The notes under the pieces: model-generated
What the model saw: only the letters and a program-made list of their open reading frames with translations
Told to the model about the DNA's origin: nothing
Databases searched by the model: none
Position numbers and translations under genes: made by a program
In this document: positions 50,603-59,188 of the stretch, one piece after another
Layout of the letters: each line of letters starts with the position of its first letter
How positions within the stretch are numbered: the first letter of the stretch is position 1
From: Kordia aestuariivivens
Lineage (GTDB): Bacteria; Bacteroidota; Bacteroidia; Flavobacteriales; Flavobacteriaceae
Assembly: GCF_014397005.1 (NCBI RefSeq)
Contig: NZ_JACGWS010000005.1
Span: 186,001-250,000 of the forward strand
Direction of reading: 5' to 3'
Length of the DNA: 64,000 bases

Positions 50603-51409
50603 CTAAAAGTTTTTATACCATTCTTCATCAATTGTAACTTCCTCCTTAAAATGAACAGAAACACCTAGTCCAAGTTCTTTAAGTTTTTCAACTAGTAAGT
50701 CTCCATCTATTAAATCAATAACAGGAGCACCATCTCTTGATGACTCAGCTATCGCATCTCTCGTAAATGTCCCCGTTGTTATAAATAATCCTTTATCAGT
50801 TCTTCCAACCATTGCACCACGAAAATCTCGCATATCTTTAGCTCCAACTTTCCCTTTATATCTTTTGCATTGGAATATGATATGAAAACTAAGAATGCCA
50901 TTTATTTTCGCAATACCAACTCCATCAATTCCTCCATCTCCTGTTCTTCCTGTTACTTCAACTTGAGAGAATCCTTTTTCTCTTAAAATTCTTTGTACCA
51001 AACGCTCAAAAGCATTGGGAGACAAGTTTTTCGAAATAACATTTAATAACTTTTCTTTCCATTCTTCATCATCAGTGATTTCTTCATCCACTTTTTTTGC
51101 AAGATTTTTATCAAACTGAATTTTAAACTTTGGCAATGTGATTTCTTGATTCGTTTTAATAGCCCAAACTCCTCGTTTTGAATTTTCAATCAAGTCTTGA
51201 TTTTTTAGCATCGTTCTAACCCAAGCCATTTGATATTCAAATTCGGTTTGGTTAGTATTTTTATGCATTTGGTTCAATAACTCTTCAGGTAATTGAAGAA
51301 TATCTATTACTTTATTATTAATTTCATTATTAGAACCAGAACCTCCTAATTCAGTCAAAGCTTGAATAGTGTAATTAAAAAAATATTCTCTTTTGGGAAA
51401 TGATTTCAT
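50603..51409 (-). CDS. mrr: Mrr-type restriction endonuclease
   Basis: 268 residues from the ATG at 51409; the TTG 9 bp upstream is less likely. An N-terminal winged-helix region (about 1-95; YFFNYTIQALTELGGSGSNNEIN) is followed by a PD-(D/E)XK Mrr catalytic domain (about 125-255). The latter has FERLVQRILREKGF, the acidic GDGGIDG, FQCKRYKG (Q-x-K), and MRDFRGAMVGRTDKGLFITTG. E. coli Mrr is a type IV enzyme that cuts modified DNA, and the architecture matches. There is no methylase gene next to it. It is divergent from a small ORF with only 27 bp between the two start codons. Confidence 0.88.
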   Translation of the reverse strand: MKSFPKREYFFNYTIQALTELGGSGSNNEINNKVIDILQLPEELLNQMHKNTNQTEFEYQMAWVRTMLKNQDLIENSKRGVWAIKTNQEITLPKFKIQFDKNLAKKVDEEITDDEEWKEKLLNVISKNLSPNAFERLVQRILREKGFSQVEVTGRTGDGGIDGVGIAKINGILSFHIIFQCKRYKGKVGAKDMRDFRGAMVGRTDKGLFITTGTFTRDAIAESSRDGAPVIDLIDGDLLVEKLKELGLGVSVHFKEEVTIDEEWYKNF

Positions 51410-51436
51410 ATCTTGCAATATACAATTTTAACCAAA

Positions 51437-51694
51437 ATGGAAGTAAAAAATCTAGAACATCTCAAAGAACTTGCTAGTAATATAAATGGAGATATGGAAG
51501 GCTTTTATATTTTATTAGCTGGTGGATTGGCAAAAAGTAGTAAGAGAATTCTATATGATCCAGAATACGATGAATTTTCATTAATTAATGAAATAGATGA
51601 ATCTTACCAAGAGTTCAATTCTTTAGCGATAGGAAAAGAAACTAATCTACTTGAAGCAATTAGTAAAAAGGCATTGTTTAAGGATATTAACTAA
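51437..51694 (+). CDS. 85-residue protein divergent from the mrr gene
   Basis: The ATG at 51437 was preferred to a TTG 24 bp upstream that would overlap the mrr 5' region. The product is acidic: MEVKNLEHLKELASNINGD, then a hydrophobic FYILLAGGLAKSSKRI, an acidic DPEYDEFSLINEIDESYQEF and a basic end SKKALFKDIN. There is no TM helix or signal. No known family is recognised with confidence. The shared start region (27 bp between ATGs) implies joint regulation with mrr. Confidence 0.6.
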   Translation: MEVKNLEHLKELASNINGDMEGFYILLAGGLAKSSKRILYDPEYDEFSLINEIDESYQEFNSLAIGKETNLLEAISKKALFKDIN

Positions 51695-51786
51695 AAACTA
51701 TAAATTTTTAAGAAATTCTTTTCCGATAGCTTTTGCCAATAAAGGAGGAATCTATTTTTTACTAAAAATTTTTATTTACCCCAACC

Positions 51787-52674
51787 CTACTTCCGAGAAG
51801 TAATAAAATAAACACCTACTAATAAAATTACCGCAGCTATTAATGATTGTGCAGTTAATTGTTCATCCAAGATGTACCAACCTAAAAACAAGGCAACCAC
51901 AGGATTTACATACGCTGATGTAGAAACTTTTTCTGTAGAAACTTCTTTGAGTAAGTAATTGAACGCCGTAAAAGCCGCAATGCTTCCAAAGAGAATCAAT
52001 AGCGACATAGCCCATTGCACATTATAACTCCAATCTAATGGTGAAGTCCAATTTTCGCCTAAAACAACACTGATCACAGCTAATAAAACACTGGCAATCG
52101 CCATTTGATAGCCTGTACTGACTAAATGACTTTTGGGTAAATCAGCTTTTGAAACAAAAACACTCGCATAACTCCAGCCTAAGACGCAGATGAAAATCAT
52201 CAAAATCCCTTTTATTGTATCTTCATCAGTGATTAATTCTTTCTGACTTACCAATAAATACATACCAATAATACCCAACACAATCCCGATAATAGACTTT
52301 AGTTTCATCTTTTTATGATCGAGCAAACGCATCAATATCAATACAAATAATGGTTGCGTAGACGCCAATAACGCGGCAAAACCACTGTCTAAATATTTTA
52401 GTGCCAAAAGAAAAATACCGTTTCCGGAAACCATGAATAAAAAACCAACGATTACGGAATTTATAAACTGCTTTTTTGTGATGCTAATTTTCGCGCGTAC
52501 CGCTATCGCGATTCCGAAGAGTAATACACTTGAAAAAACAAAACGAACGGACGCCAAGAAAAATGCTGGCAACTCAGTGACTGCAATTTTATTCAATAAA
52601 TACGTGCTTCCCCAAATTACATAGATAGCAATAAATGCTAGGATGATGAGAAATTTTTTAGGTATTATTTTCAT
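51787..52674 (-). CDS. EamA/DMT-family transporter
   Basis: 295 residues with ten hydrophobic segments in two EamA repeats. The first repeat opens IYVIWGSTYLLNKIAVTELPAFFLASVRF; the second carries GWSYASVFVSKADLP and ends NPVVALFLGWYILDEQLTAQSLIAAVILLVGVYFI. The drug/metabolite transporter superfamily exports amino acids, nucleosides or drugs; the substrate is unreadable here. It is a single gene with neighbours on the opposite strand or distant. Confidence 0.9.
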   Translation of the reverse strand: MKIIPKKFLIILAFIAIYVIWGSTYLLNKIAVTELPAFFLASVRFVFSSVLLFGIAIAVRAKISITKKQFINSVIVGFLFMVSGNGIFLLALKYLDSGFAALLASTQPLFVLILMRLLDHKKMKLKSIIGIVLGIIGMYLLVSQKELITDEDTIKGILMIFICVLGWSYASVFVSKADLPKSHLVSTGYQMAIASVLLAVISVVLGENWTSPLDWSYNVQWAMSLLILFGSIAAFTAFNYLLKEVSTEKVSTSAYVNPVVALFLGWYILDEQLTAQSLIAAVILLVGVYFITSRK

Positions 52675-52937
52675 GTATATTTGGAAAGGTGTAAATGTAC
52701 AATCTTGTTTTTATTTTTTGGAGATTATTTTGCGTACTTCTCCTCTATTTAAACTTTATCACAAATTATATCAAAATGAGTAAAAGTTTGTTCAGATAAA
52801 ACTATTTTTAAAAGGCGCTGAAATATGGGTGAATTTTGGCCATTTTTTAGGAAATAGAAAAAGTCAAGATAAGTTCATTTATATAACGCAACCTTTTGTA
52901 CATTACTGTATCTATATTAAAAGTAAACCGCATTGCT

Positions 52938-53750
52938 ATGAAAAAAATACTCCTATTTACCATGCTATTATCAATTTTAGTAAGCTGTACGAGTGATAAC
53001 AATGTTCAGCCAGCTCCTATCCTTGTATTTCAAGGAGATCTTATTCTAAGGTCACAAGCAGATGTTGTTGCGTATGGTGCGCAAGGGTACAATGTAATTA
53101 ACGGCTATTTAAACATAGGAGATCGCTCTTCTGACGATCAACCAATAATACCATCAGATATTACCGATTTATCTCCTTTAAGTTCTATTATTCAAGTGAC
53201 CAAACAAATAGAAATACAGAGCAATCCTTTGTTAACTTCCTTAAGCGGATTGGAAAACTTAGCTTCTGTTGCTGGAATAGTCATAAATAGTAACGATAAT
53301 ATGACTTCTTTGAATGGACTTGAAGGAATTACAACAATTACAGACGCGCCATTTCCAACTGGACAAGTACAGCTAAGCGGCGGTGTGATAGCAATATTTG
53401 ACAATCCATCGTTAGCATCAATGGAAGCATTGGGAAATATTACACCACAAACACTTCAACAAGTTTCTATAAACGACAACGGAGTTACTTCATTAGATGG
53501 TTTAGAAAGCATTACAAGCATTTCGAGTTTAGGTATTGTAAATAATGACGCTTTGACTTCACTAGATGCGTTGCAAGGTTTAGTAACCATTGAAAGCGCC
53601 ATTTATATAGCTGGAAATGATAATTTAACGAATTATTGTATTCTGCAAGCTCCGTTACAGAGCAATACTTCCTTATCCATATTCAATGTTTTAAACAATC
53701 AATTTAATCCTACTCAACAAAATATCATTGATGGGAATTGTAGTCAATAA
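52938..53750 (+). CDS. Leucine-rich/receptor-L-domain-like lipoprotein
   Basis: 270 residues from the ATG at 52938, which starts the signal peptide with lipobox ILVSC (Cys17); upstream in-frame codons encode no signal. The body contains repeated LxSLxGLExLxSVxGI-type units: PLLTSLSGLENLASVAGIVI, DNMTSLNGLEGITTI, NGVTSLDGLESITSISSLGI and DALTSLDALQGLVTI. This is the receptor-L/bacterial LRR pattern that gives a beta-solenoid. It is anchored to a membrane, possibly at the surface. A role in ligand or surface binding is inferred from the fold. Confidence 0.82.
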   Translation: MKKILLFTMLLSILVSCTSDNNVQPAPILVFQGDLILRSQADVVAYGAQGYNVINGYLNIGDRSSDDQPIIPSDITDLSPLSSIIQVTKQIEIQSNPLLTSLSGLENLASVAGIVINSNDNMTSLNGLEGITTITDAPFPTGQVQLSGGVIAIFDNPSLASMEALGNITPQTLQQVSINDNGVTSLDGLESITSISSLGIVNNDALTSLDALQGLVTIESAIYIAGNDNLTNYCILQAPLQSNTSLSIFNVLNNQFNPTQQNIIDGNCSQ

Positions 53751-53771
53751 GCTACCTGTGTGTCTTTTGTT

Positions 53772-55220
53772 TTATCGAATACGAACTAATTGAGATGTAT
53801 CTTTTGTGGTCGTATAATTAAGATGAACACGCCCATTAAGTCGAACGCGCCATTTATGAGTACTATAAGTTCCTTGCACATGAGCGTTACCAGGAGACAG
53901 CGTTTTATATTTTACCTCTTCACCTTTGCCATTAACCCAATAGATAACAACGTTTGATTGCGTTTGATTTAAAAACGTAATATCAGCCTTCGTAAGAGGT
54001 GCGTTTGGTGCTGGCGTTGGTTTTTTAGCTGTTAAAGGTTCTAAATTTAGTTTTACCCACTTACCATTTTCACTCCAAGATTGAGAAATGTATGCAAAAG
54101 TTCCCGATGAAACATGACCAAATTCAAGTTTCACTACATGTGTTCCGCCCAATTCAAAACGAAACCTTACGCGATTGTTTTTCATCATTTTTGCACCTTT
54201 GTAAATTGGCGGATATGAATATCCATGTTTTTTAAAAGACCCAACTACAGTATTACCACGTCTATCGATAGTAAATTGGTATTCTCGTCCATTATGAACA
54301 TACTTCCATGCTCCGGGATGATTTTCAAGAATATAATTGGAAATCCCTTTACGCTCAAAGCACGATTTGAATTGACTTTTAAGTCTAGCGATTCTATCTT
54401 TGGCTAAATCACCAATTGTAGGGTTATTAACTTTTTTGGGGAAATTTACGCTATACGCTTTTGAAGTTGGCACTGCTGCTCTATTACTTGTATACAGTTG
54501 TAGTTTTGCTACCATATTTTTTGCAGCATTACAATTGTTAGATCCTATAGAAGTATATCCTACGTAAATGTTTTGAACTTTATTGTACAAAGTTAAAGAC
54601 CCAGAATTTCCACTTCCACTTCCAAAGCACGATTTGAATTGACTTTTAATTCTAGCGATTCTATCTCTGGCTAAATCACCAATTGTAGGGTTATTAACTT
54701 TTTTCGGAAAATTTACGCTGTATGCTTTTGAAGTTGGTACTGCAGCTCTATTACTTGTATACCGTTGTAGTTTTGCTACCATATTTTTTGCAGCATTACA
54801 ATTGTTAGATCCTATAGAAGTATATCCTACGTAAATATTTTGAACTTTATTGTACAAAGTTAAAGACCCAGAATTTCCACTTACACTTCCAAAGCACGAT
54901 TTGAATTGACTTTTAATTCTAGCGATTCTATCTCGGGCTAAATCACCAATTGTAGGGTTATTAACTTTTTTTGGGAAATTTACACTATACGCTTTAGCAG
55001 CTGGAACCGCCGCTCTATTACCTGTATAATTTTGTAGTTTTGCAACCATATTCTTTGCTGCATTGCAATTACTAGATGATATATTAGCATACCCAGAATA
55101 AATATTTTGAACAGCATTATATAGTGATTGTGAGTTTTGTGCATTTATGTTGATAGAAAATAAAAAAATAAACGCGCATAGCAGATAGCTATTTTTGTAG
55201 TTTGCAATAGAGTTGGTCAT
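53772..55220 (-). CDS. Secreted triple-repeat protein ending in a VHL-beta-like domain
   Basis: 482 residues. The signal peptide (about 1-28, ending ININAQ) is followed by three consecutive units of about 89 residues, each starting SLYN/LTLYN and carrying two conserved Cys, in NNCNAAKNMVAKLQ and KSQFKSCF. A beta-rich region (about 295-400) has YILENHPGAWKYVHNGREYQF and VRFRFELGGTHVVKLEFGH. The last 75 residues align without gaps to the human VHL beta domain, which includes the hydroxyproline pocket (Trp428, Tyr438, Thr451, His455 and Trp457 here). No T9SS tail or lipobox is present. Function unknown. Confidence 0.75.
   Translation of the reverse strand: MTNSIANYKNSYLLCAFIFLFSININAQNSQSLYNAVQNIYSGYANISSSNCNAAKNMVAKLQNYTGNRAAVPAAKAYSVNFPKKVNNPTIGDLARDRIARIKSQFKSCFGSVSGNSGSLTLYNKVQNIYVGYTSIGSNNCNAAKNMVAKLQRYTSNRAAVPTSKAYSVNFPKKVNNPTIGDLARDRIARIKSQFKSCFGSGSGNSGSLTLYNKVQNIYVGYTSIGSNNCNAAKNMVAKLQLYTSNRAAVPTSKAYSVNFPKKVNNPTIGDLAKDRIARLKSQFKSCFERKGISNYILENHPGAWKYVHNGREYQFTIDRRGNTVVGSFKKHGYSYPPIYKGAKMMKNNRVRFRFELGGTHVVKLEFGHVSSGTFAYISQSWSENGKWVKLNLEPLTAKKPTPAPNAPLTKADITFLNQTQSNVVIYWVNGKGEEVKYKTLSPGNAHVQGTYSTHKWRVRLNGRVHLNYTTTKDTSQLVRIR
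53775..53999 (-). other. VHL beta-domain-like segment (protein residues 408-482)
   Basis: This codes for the C-terminal 75 residues. Anchors relative to human VHL: ITFLN for VIFCN, Trp428 for Trp88, Asn and Gly-Glu at the matching offsets, Tyr438 for Tyr98, TLSPG for TLPPG, Thr451-Tyr for Ser111-Tyr, His455 for His115 and Trp457 for Trp117. Spacing is identical from Trp88 to Trp117. The VHL numbering is from established knowledge of the human protein. Confidence 0.7.
54090..55160 (-). repeat. Three 267-bp direct repeats in the secreted VHL-like protein gene
   Basis: The segment AAAGCACGATTTGAATTGAC recurs at 54357, 54624 and 54891, exactly 267 bp apart (89 codons). Flanking sequence is nearly identical across units 2 and 3 and somewhat diverged in the first-translated unit. 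The array spans roughly 54350-55135; the outer edges given are approximate. Confidence 0.85.
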
Positions 55221-55342
55221 TTAATAAGTCTTTAGTTAATAAGGGAATTTGTTTTTTGCACACATCTAGCACAAAAGGCATTAACCAAATATAAGCTATT
55301 AATAATTAACCTAATACCTATCTGAACATACAGGGTTTGCAA

Positions 55343-57502
55343 TTAAAAATCAAATCGATAGTTCATTTTAAAGGCAGCTCCCCAATTTTTTCTAGCTAAA
55401 TTTTGTGTGAAATTATCCGAAATCACAAAGTATATATAGGATAATGGTTTGTATTCCCATTGCAAGCGACTGTTAATGTTGAAATTATCACGTTGCGTGT
55501 TGTATTGTATGTATGTTGTCCAATTTAAACGATTGGAAAAGAAGATTTCGCTCGTAAAGCGTGATAAATGAAAGGTTTCTTTTCCTAATTCATTCAAATC
55601 AATATGATTAACATCATGCGTCAGCTCAAAATTTGCAAAGGGTAATAATTGATAGTTCAAGTATGCGCCTGCGGTTGTTCGTTTTCCGCTGTAATAGGTT
55701 CCTTTTTGAACATTGACTCTGTATCGAAACTTTTGATTGTTGGCAGAATTATACCCAACTTTCAAAATTCCAAAACGATAGCGATTGGGTTGTAATGAAT
55801 TTCCATTGCCTAACGGATCAAAACCGTACTTTAAATCAATATCATCATAATTTATCACATAATAAACTGCGGATAAATCTTTAAAAAATACTGCCGAATT
55901 TAAAAAGTGAGAAGACTGATTTTGATTTCCGAGTTCATCAAAATACGTGTTATTACTATAGTTTACATACCGAACTGAATTCAGGCTTTTAGAATTCTCA
56001 TAGAATTTCTGATATTCTACGCCAACAGTCGTTTGTATATAGCCTTCGCGAATGACAACATCATTAATTGCGTCATAATTGTACAATCGTGGTGTAAAAC
56101 CAACATCTGTCACATAATTTTCTCCAACATGTTTAATGGCTGCATTCCACTCAAAACCTCTCTTATTGAACCAAATTCCTGCATTATAAAAGTTATTCTT
56201 CTTAGAAATTCCATCGTTGAAACTCTTTCCAACATTGGCAATTCCAATCCATTTATTATTGTCCGATTTATAATTGATATTTAATCCTGTAACGCGATTG
56301 TAATCATCTATAAACTCGAATTTATCCGTTTCCTGACGATTGATTAAGTACGCGGTTGCCGTAAAGTTTTTAGTCAATTGTTGCTCGCCAACGAACGCGC
56401 TGAAGTTTTGTGAAGCAATTTCGTTTTCTTCATCAGTTTGAACGTTTAAAACTCCTATTCGTGTCTTTGGTGCAATGTTTCCGGAAAGCTTCAAGCCAAA
56501 TTGAACAGCGCTCTCCGCGCCTATTCTTCTGGAATAAAAAGGATTTACGCCATCAACACCTAAGTTTGAAAACAAATCTGCATTTTCTAGGAAAAAGTTT
56601 CTTCTCTCTGGAAAGAAAATCGCAAAACGCGTCAAATTTGTTACTTGCTGATCAACATCAATTTGTGAGAAATCTGGATTGATGGTTGCATCCAATTTCA
56701 AAGAAGATGTTAGATTGTATTGAAGATCTAAACTTGGCGTAAACGTAGTTTCATCGGTTCTGTTTTCTAAATCTTCCTGATAGTTTGTGGTGATTGATGG
56801 CGTCAAAGTAAATCGTGATGCAGCCGTATTTGGCAGGTTTTCAACTGCAAATTTTTCTGTAAAGCGTAAATCGAGATTTGCATAGTTTCGTTTTACATTT
56901 TTAAAAACCGTCCACGAATTATTTTTGATATCTCGCACATAAAACTGAATTCCAAAAACGGCATTTTCTTTATTGAAATTCAAGGATTTTAATGGAATCG
57001 CGATTTCATATTGCTTTTTGTTTCCATTCAATTTCGCTGCTGATTGCCAAATCGTATTCCAGCTAAAGCTTAAGTTGTATCCTGCATTCGTGCGACCAAC
57101 CAAACCATCTGTTTGATTTCCAAGAGAGTTTACGGCAAAGAAATAGCCGTTTTGCTCTTGATTTTGCGTGTCTAAAATCATCACAAAAGAATCACTAAAC
57201 GCAATAGAAACATCTCTTTTTAAAGTGCTTACACGTGTTTCTGGTGTTGTGTCATTGTAAATAGCACGGACATATAAATATTCGCCATTGTGAAAAATCT
57301 TTACAGAAGTTTGATTCTCCGCCAAACCAATATCCGTTGGCAAATAGTTGTAAAAGCCTGTGTATTCTGGGATTTGTTGCCAAACAGCTTCGTCAAACTG
57401 TCCGTCAATTTTAATGTTTGTATCAACATATTTTACGGTTGCCGTTTGTGAAAAACCATTCACAAAGCAACATAAGCAAATAAATGCAAGGATGTTTTTC
57501 AT
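55343..57502 (-). CDS. Secreted CBM9-like/DUF5916 outer membrane protein
   Basis: 719 residues: signal peptide (1-18, ending NGFS), a CBM9-like carbohydrate-binding sandwich (about 25-210; IKIDGQFDEAVWQQIPEYTGF, FSDSFVMILDTQNQEQNGYFFAVN), and a long beta-barrel-like DUF5916 region (about 230-719). The latter has NPDFSQIDVDQQVTNLTRFAIFFPERRNFFLEN and a C-terminal strand ending KMNYRFDF. This architecture is common in Bacteroidota and is thought to lie in the outer membrane; substrate unknown. The barrel ends with an aromatic residue as expected. It lies 3 bp after the upstream NTF2-like gene, so they form an operon. Confidence 0.85.
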   Translation of the reverse strand: MKNILAFICLCCFVNGFSQTATVKYVDTNIKIDGQFDEAVWQQIPEYTGFYNYLPTDIGLAENQTSVKIFHNGEYLYVRAIYNDTTPETRVSTLKRDVSIAFSDSFVMILDTQNQEQNGYFFAVNSLGNQTDGLVGRTNAGYNLSFSWNTIWQSAAKLNGNKKQYEIAIPLKSLNFNKENAVFGIQFYVRDIKNNSWTVFKNVKRNYANLDLRFTEKFAVENLPNTAASRFTLTPSITTNYQEDLENRTDETTFTPSLDLQYNLTSSLKLDATINPDFSQIDVDQQVTNLTRFAIFFPERRNFFLENADLFSNLGVDGVNPFYSRRIGAESAVQFGLKLSGNIAPKTRIGVLNVQTDEENEIASQNFSAFVGEQQLTKNFTATAYLINRQETDKFEFIDDYNRVTGLNINYKSDNNKWIGIANVGKSFNDGISKKNNFYNAGIWFNKRGFEWNAAIKHVGENYVTDVGFTPRLYNYDAINDVVIREGYIQTTVGVEYQKFYENSKSLNSVRYVNYSNNTYFDELGNQNQSSHFLNSAVFFKDLSAVYYVINYDDIDLKYGFDPLGNGNSLQPNRYRFGILKVGYNSANNQKFRYRVNVQKGTYYSGKRTTAGAYLNYQLLPFANFELTHDVNHIDLNELGKETFHLSRFTSEIFFSNRLNWTTYIQYNTQRDNFNINSRLQWEYKPLSYIYFVISDNFTQNLARKNWGAAFKMNYRFDF

Positions 57503-57505
57503 GAA

Positions 57506-57940
57506 TTAGTTCTTTGATTCGTCTACTCTAGTGGCAGTTTTACTGATAATTTTCCAGCCAGTTGCGGTCTTTTTCAATAGAAATAAATCTATATAGACCC
57601 ATTTCCTTTCAGGGCCCGCGATTTCAACTTTTGCGGTTGCAATGTCTTTTACGATTTCAATAGCCAACACTTTTCCGTAACGTCCGTTGAATTCACCATA
57701 TTTTTTATTTTTGAAGAAACCAGTATATGCTGTTGGTGTGTATATTTTGAATTCGCCGTCTCTGCCCGTTAAGTATAAAGTAGCATTATCGGTAAACGCG
57801 TTTTCTAGGATGTCAAGTTTGTTATACGAACTTCCATCGATATAATTTTGAAGTGTTTTTTCTACTAAAGAATGTTCTGTTTGCGCTTGTGAAAATTGAA
57901 TTGAACAAAATGTAATGAATAGTAAAACGTAGTGTTTCAT
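57506..57940 (-). CDS. Secreted NTF2-like (lumazine-binding 2) protein
   Basis: 144 residues: signal peptide (1-19, ending FSQA), then a cone-shaped NTF2-like fold: TEHSLVEKTLQNYIDGSSYNKLDILENAFTDNATLYL, GEFKIYTPTAYTGFFKNKK and WVYIDLFLLKKTATGWKIISKTATR. This is the Lumazine_bd_2 family commonly found in secreted or periplasmic Bacteroidota proteins, with no conserved catalytic set. It is encoded 3 bp upstream of the DUF5916 gene on the same strand, and the AraC-type regulator upstream has the same orientation. Confidence 0.85.
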   Translation of the reverse strand: MKHYVLLFITFCSIQFSQAQTEHSLVEKTLQNYIDGSSYNKLDILENAFTDNATLYLTGRDGEFKIYTPTAYTGFFKNKKYGEFNGRYGKVLAIEIVKDIATAKVEIAGPERKWVYIDLFLLKKTATGWKIISKTATRVDESKN

Positions 57941-58042
57941 GTTGTTTTATTTAAAGATTTTGTCAAACCTCTAAAAACAAGTGAAAAATGTAGTGATTGT
58001 TTATAATTGAAGTGTCCAGTATTATAAATTTGGACGAAAAGA

Positions 58043-59086
58043 CTATGAAAATTGCTTTTTAAATTCGGCAGGCGTTTTACCAATTAACTTTTTAAACGTG
58101 GCGTAAAATGTTGATTTTGAACTAAAACCAGCTTCAAACCCAATAGATTCTAAGGTGAATTGATTGTTTTCTTGTAATAAGCGTTTTGCTTCCGTAACTC
58201 TGTACTCGTTGATGAATAATGCGAAGTTTTTCCCAAGATTATCATTCAATAGTTGTGATAATTTGTGTGAAGATATGTGTAAAACCTTGGCAATATCATT
58301 TAATTTTACGTTGGTGTTCTTGTGAAATTGATGCGTTTCCATGGCTTCTTTTAAGGCGGAAATTAGTTGTTCTTCTTCAGTAGTATCAATCTTTTTAGCT
58401 TGGTATTTTTCTGGAATATCTTGAAAAATACTATCGCGATTCTTTTCAAATAATAGAAAGATTAATAATACATAAAACACCACTGAAAACGTGATCGTTC
58501 CAACAAAATAGAGATAGAAATAACCAATGATGTATGCAGTAAAAATCAAGATATTTGCCACAGTCAATGCTACTAACCAAATTTCAGAAATGGTACAGCG
58601 CACATTTTTCTGGAATAGCTTCTTTAAAATATCTTTCAACAGATACACAGAAAATAGTAAATATACTGCCCAAGTCGCATAAATAAACTGAACGAAGTAA
58701 GTAGTCCAAAAATAATGGTTGGTAGCATAAGGCTTTATTGATCCGACAATTACAATGAAAATTAGCAAGATTGCTATATGAATTTTCCATGAACGTGGAA
58801 TTACTTTTGTGTTTTCCACAGAAGATTTTACATAATAATACACCGCGATACCAATTAGAAAACAAGCAGATAACCCAATTTGTAGTATCCAAAGGTTGCG
58901 TTCTTCTCGTATGGTGAAAATTGTATAGACCGATTTCCCAATTCGAATGCTTAATAACAACAATAATAGTCCAAAAAAGAAGTTTTGAACGCGTTTTTGC
59001 TTGCTAAAAAATAGAAAGTATATACTTGCCAAGAATCCATTAAAAACGCCGATGGAGCATAAAAAGAATAGTAACGGATTGTTCAT
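58043..59086 (-). CDS. Membrane-anchored AraC-family regulator
   Basis: 347 residues. Seven hydrophobic segments lie within 1-220 (for example GFLASIYFLFFS, FFGLLLLLLSIRIG and GTITFSVVFYVLLIFLLFE). An AraC DNA-binding domain follows (about 250-347), with HTH1 NTNVKLNDIAKVLHISSHKLSQLLN and HTH2 FTLESIGFEAGFSSKSTFYATFKKLIGKTPAEF. This 7TM-AraC design is typical of Bacteroidota one-component regulators sensing membrane signals. Targets are unknown; the downstream NTF2/DUF5916 pair starts 102 bp away on the same strand. Confidence 0.9.
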   Translation of the reverse strand: MNNPLLFFLCSIGVFNGFLASIYFLFFSKQKRVQNFFFGLLLLLLSIRIGKSVYTIFTIREERNLWILQIGLSACFLIGIAVYYYVKSSVENTKVIPRSWKIHIAILLIFIVIVGSIKPYATNHYFWTTYFVQFIYATWAVYLLFSVYLLKDILKKLFQKNVRCTISEIWLVALTVANILIFTAYIIGYFYLYFVGTITFSVVFYVLLIFLLFEKNRDSIFQDIPEKYQAKKIDTTEEEQLISALKEAMETHQFHKNTNVKLNDIAKVLHISSHKLSQLLNDNLGKNFALFINEYRVTEAKRLLQENNQFTLESIGFEAGFSSKSTFYATFKKLIGKTPAEFKKQFS

Positions 59087-59188
59087 ATTGGTTTTAATTG
59101 ATGAAACCCAAATATATACATATTTTGATGAGTTTCACAACTTAGATTATTATCTAAAAAAGTAATAAGCTTAAGTTTCTAGTTGCAA

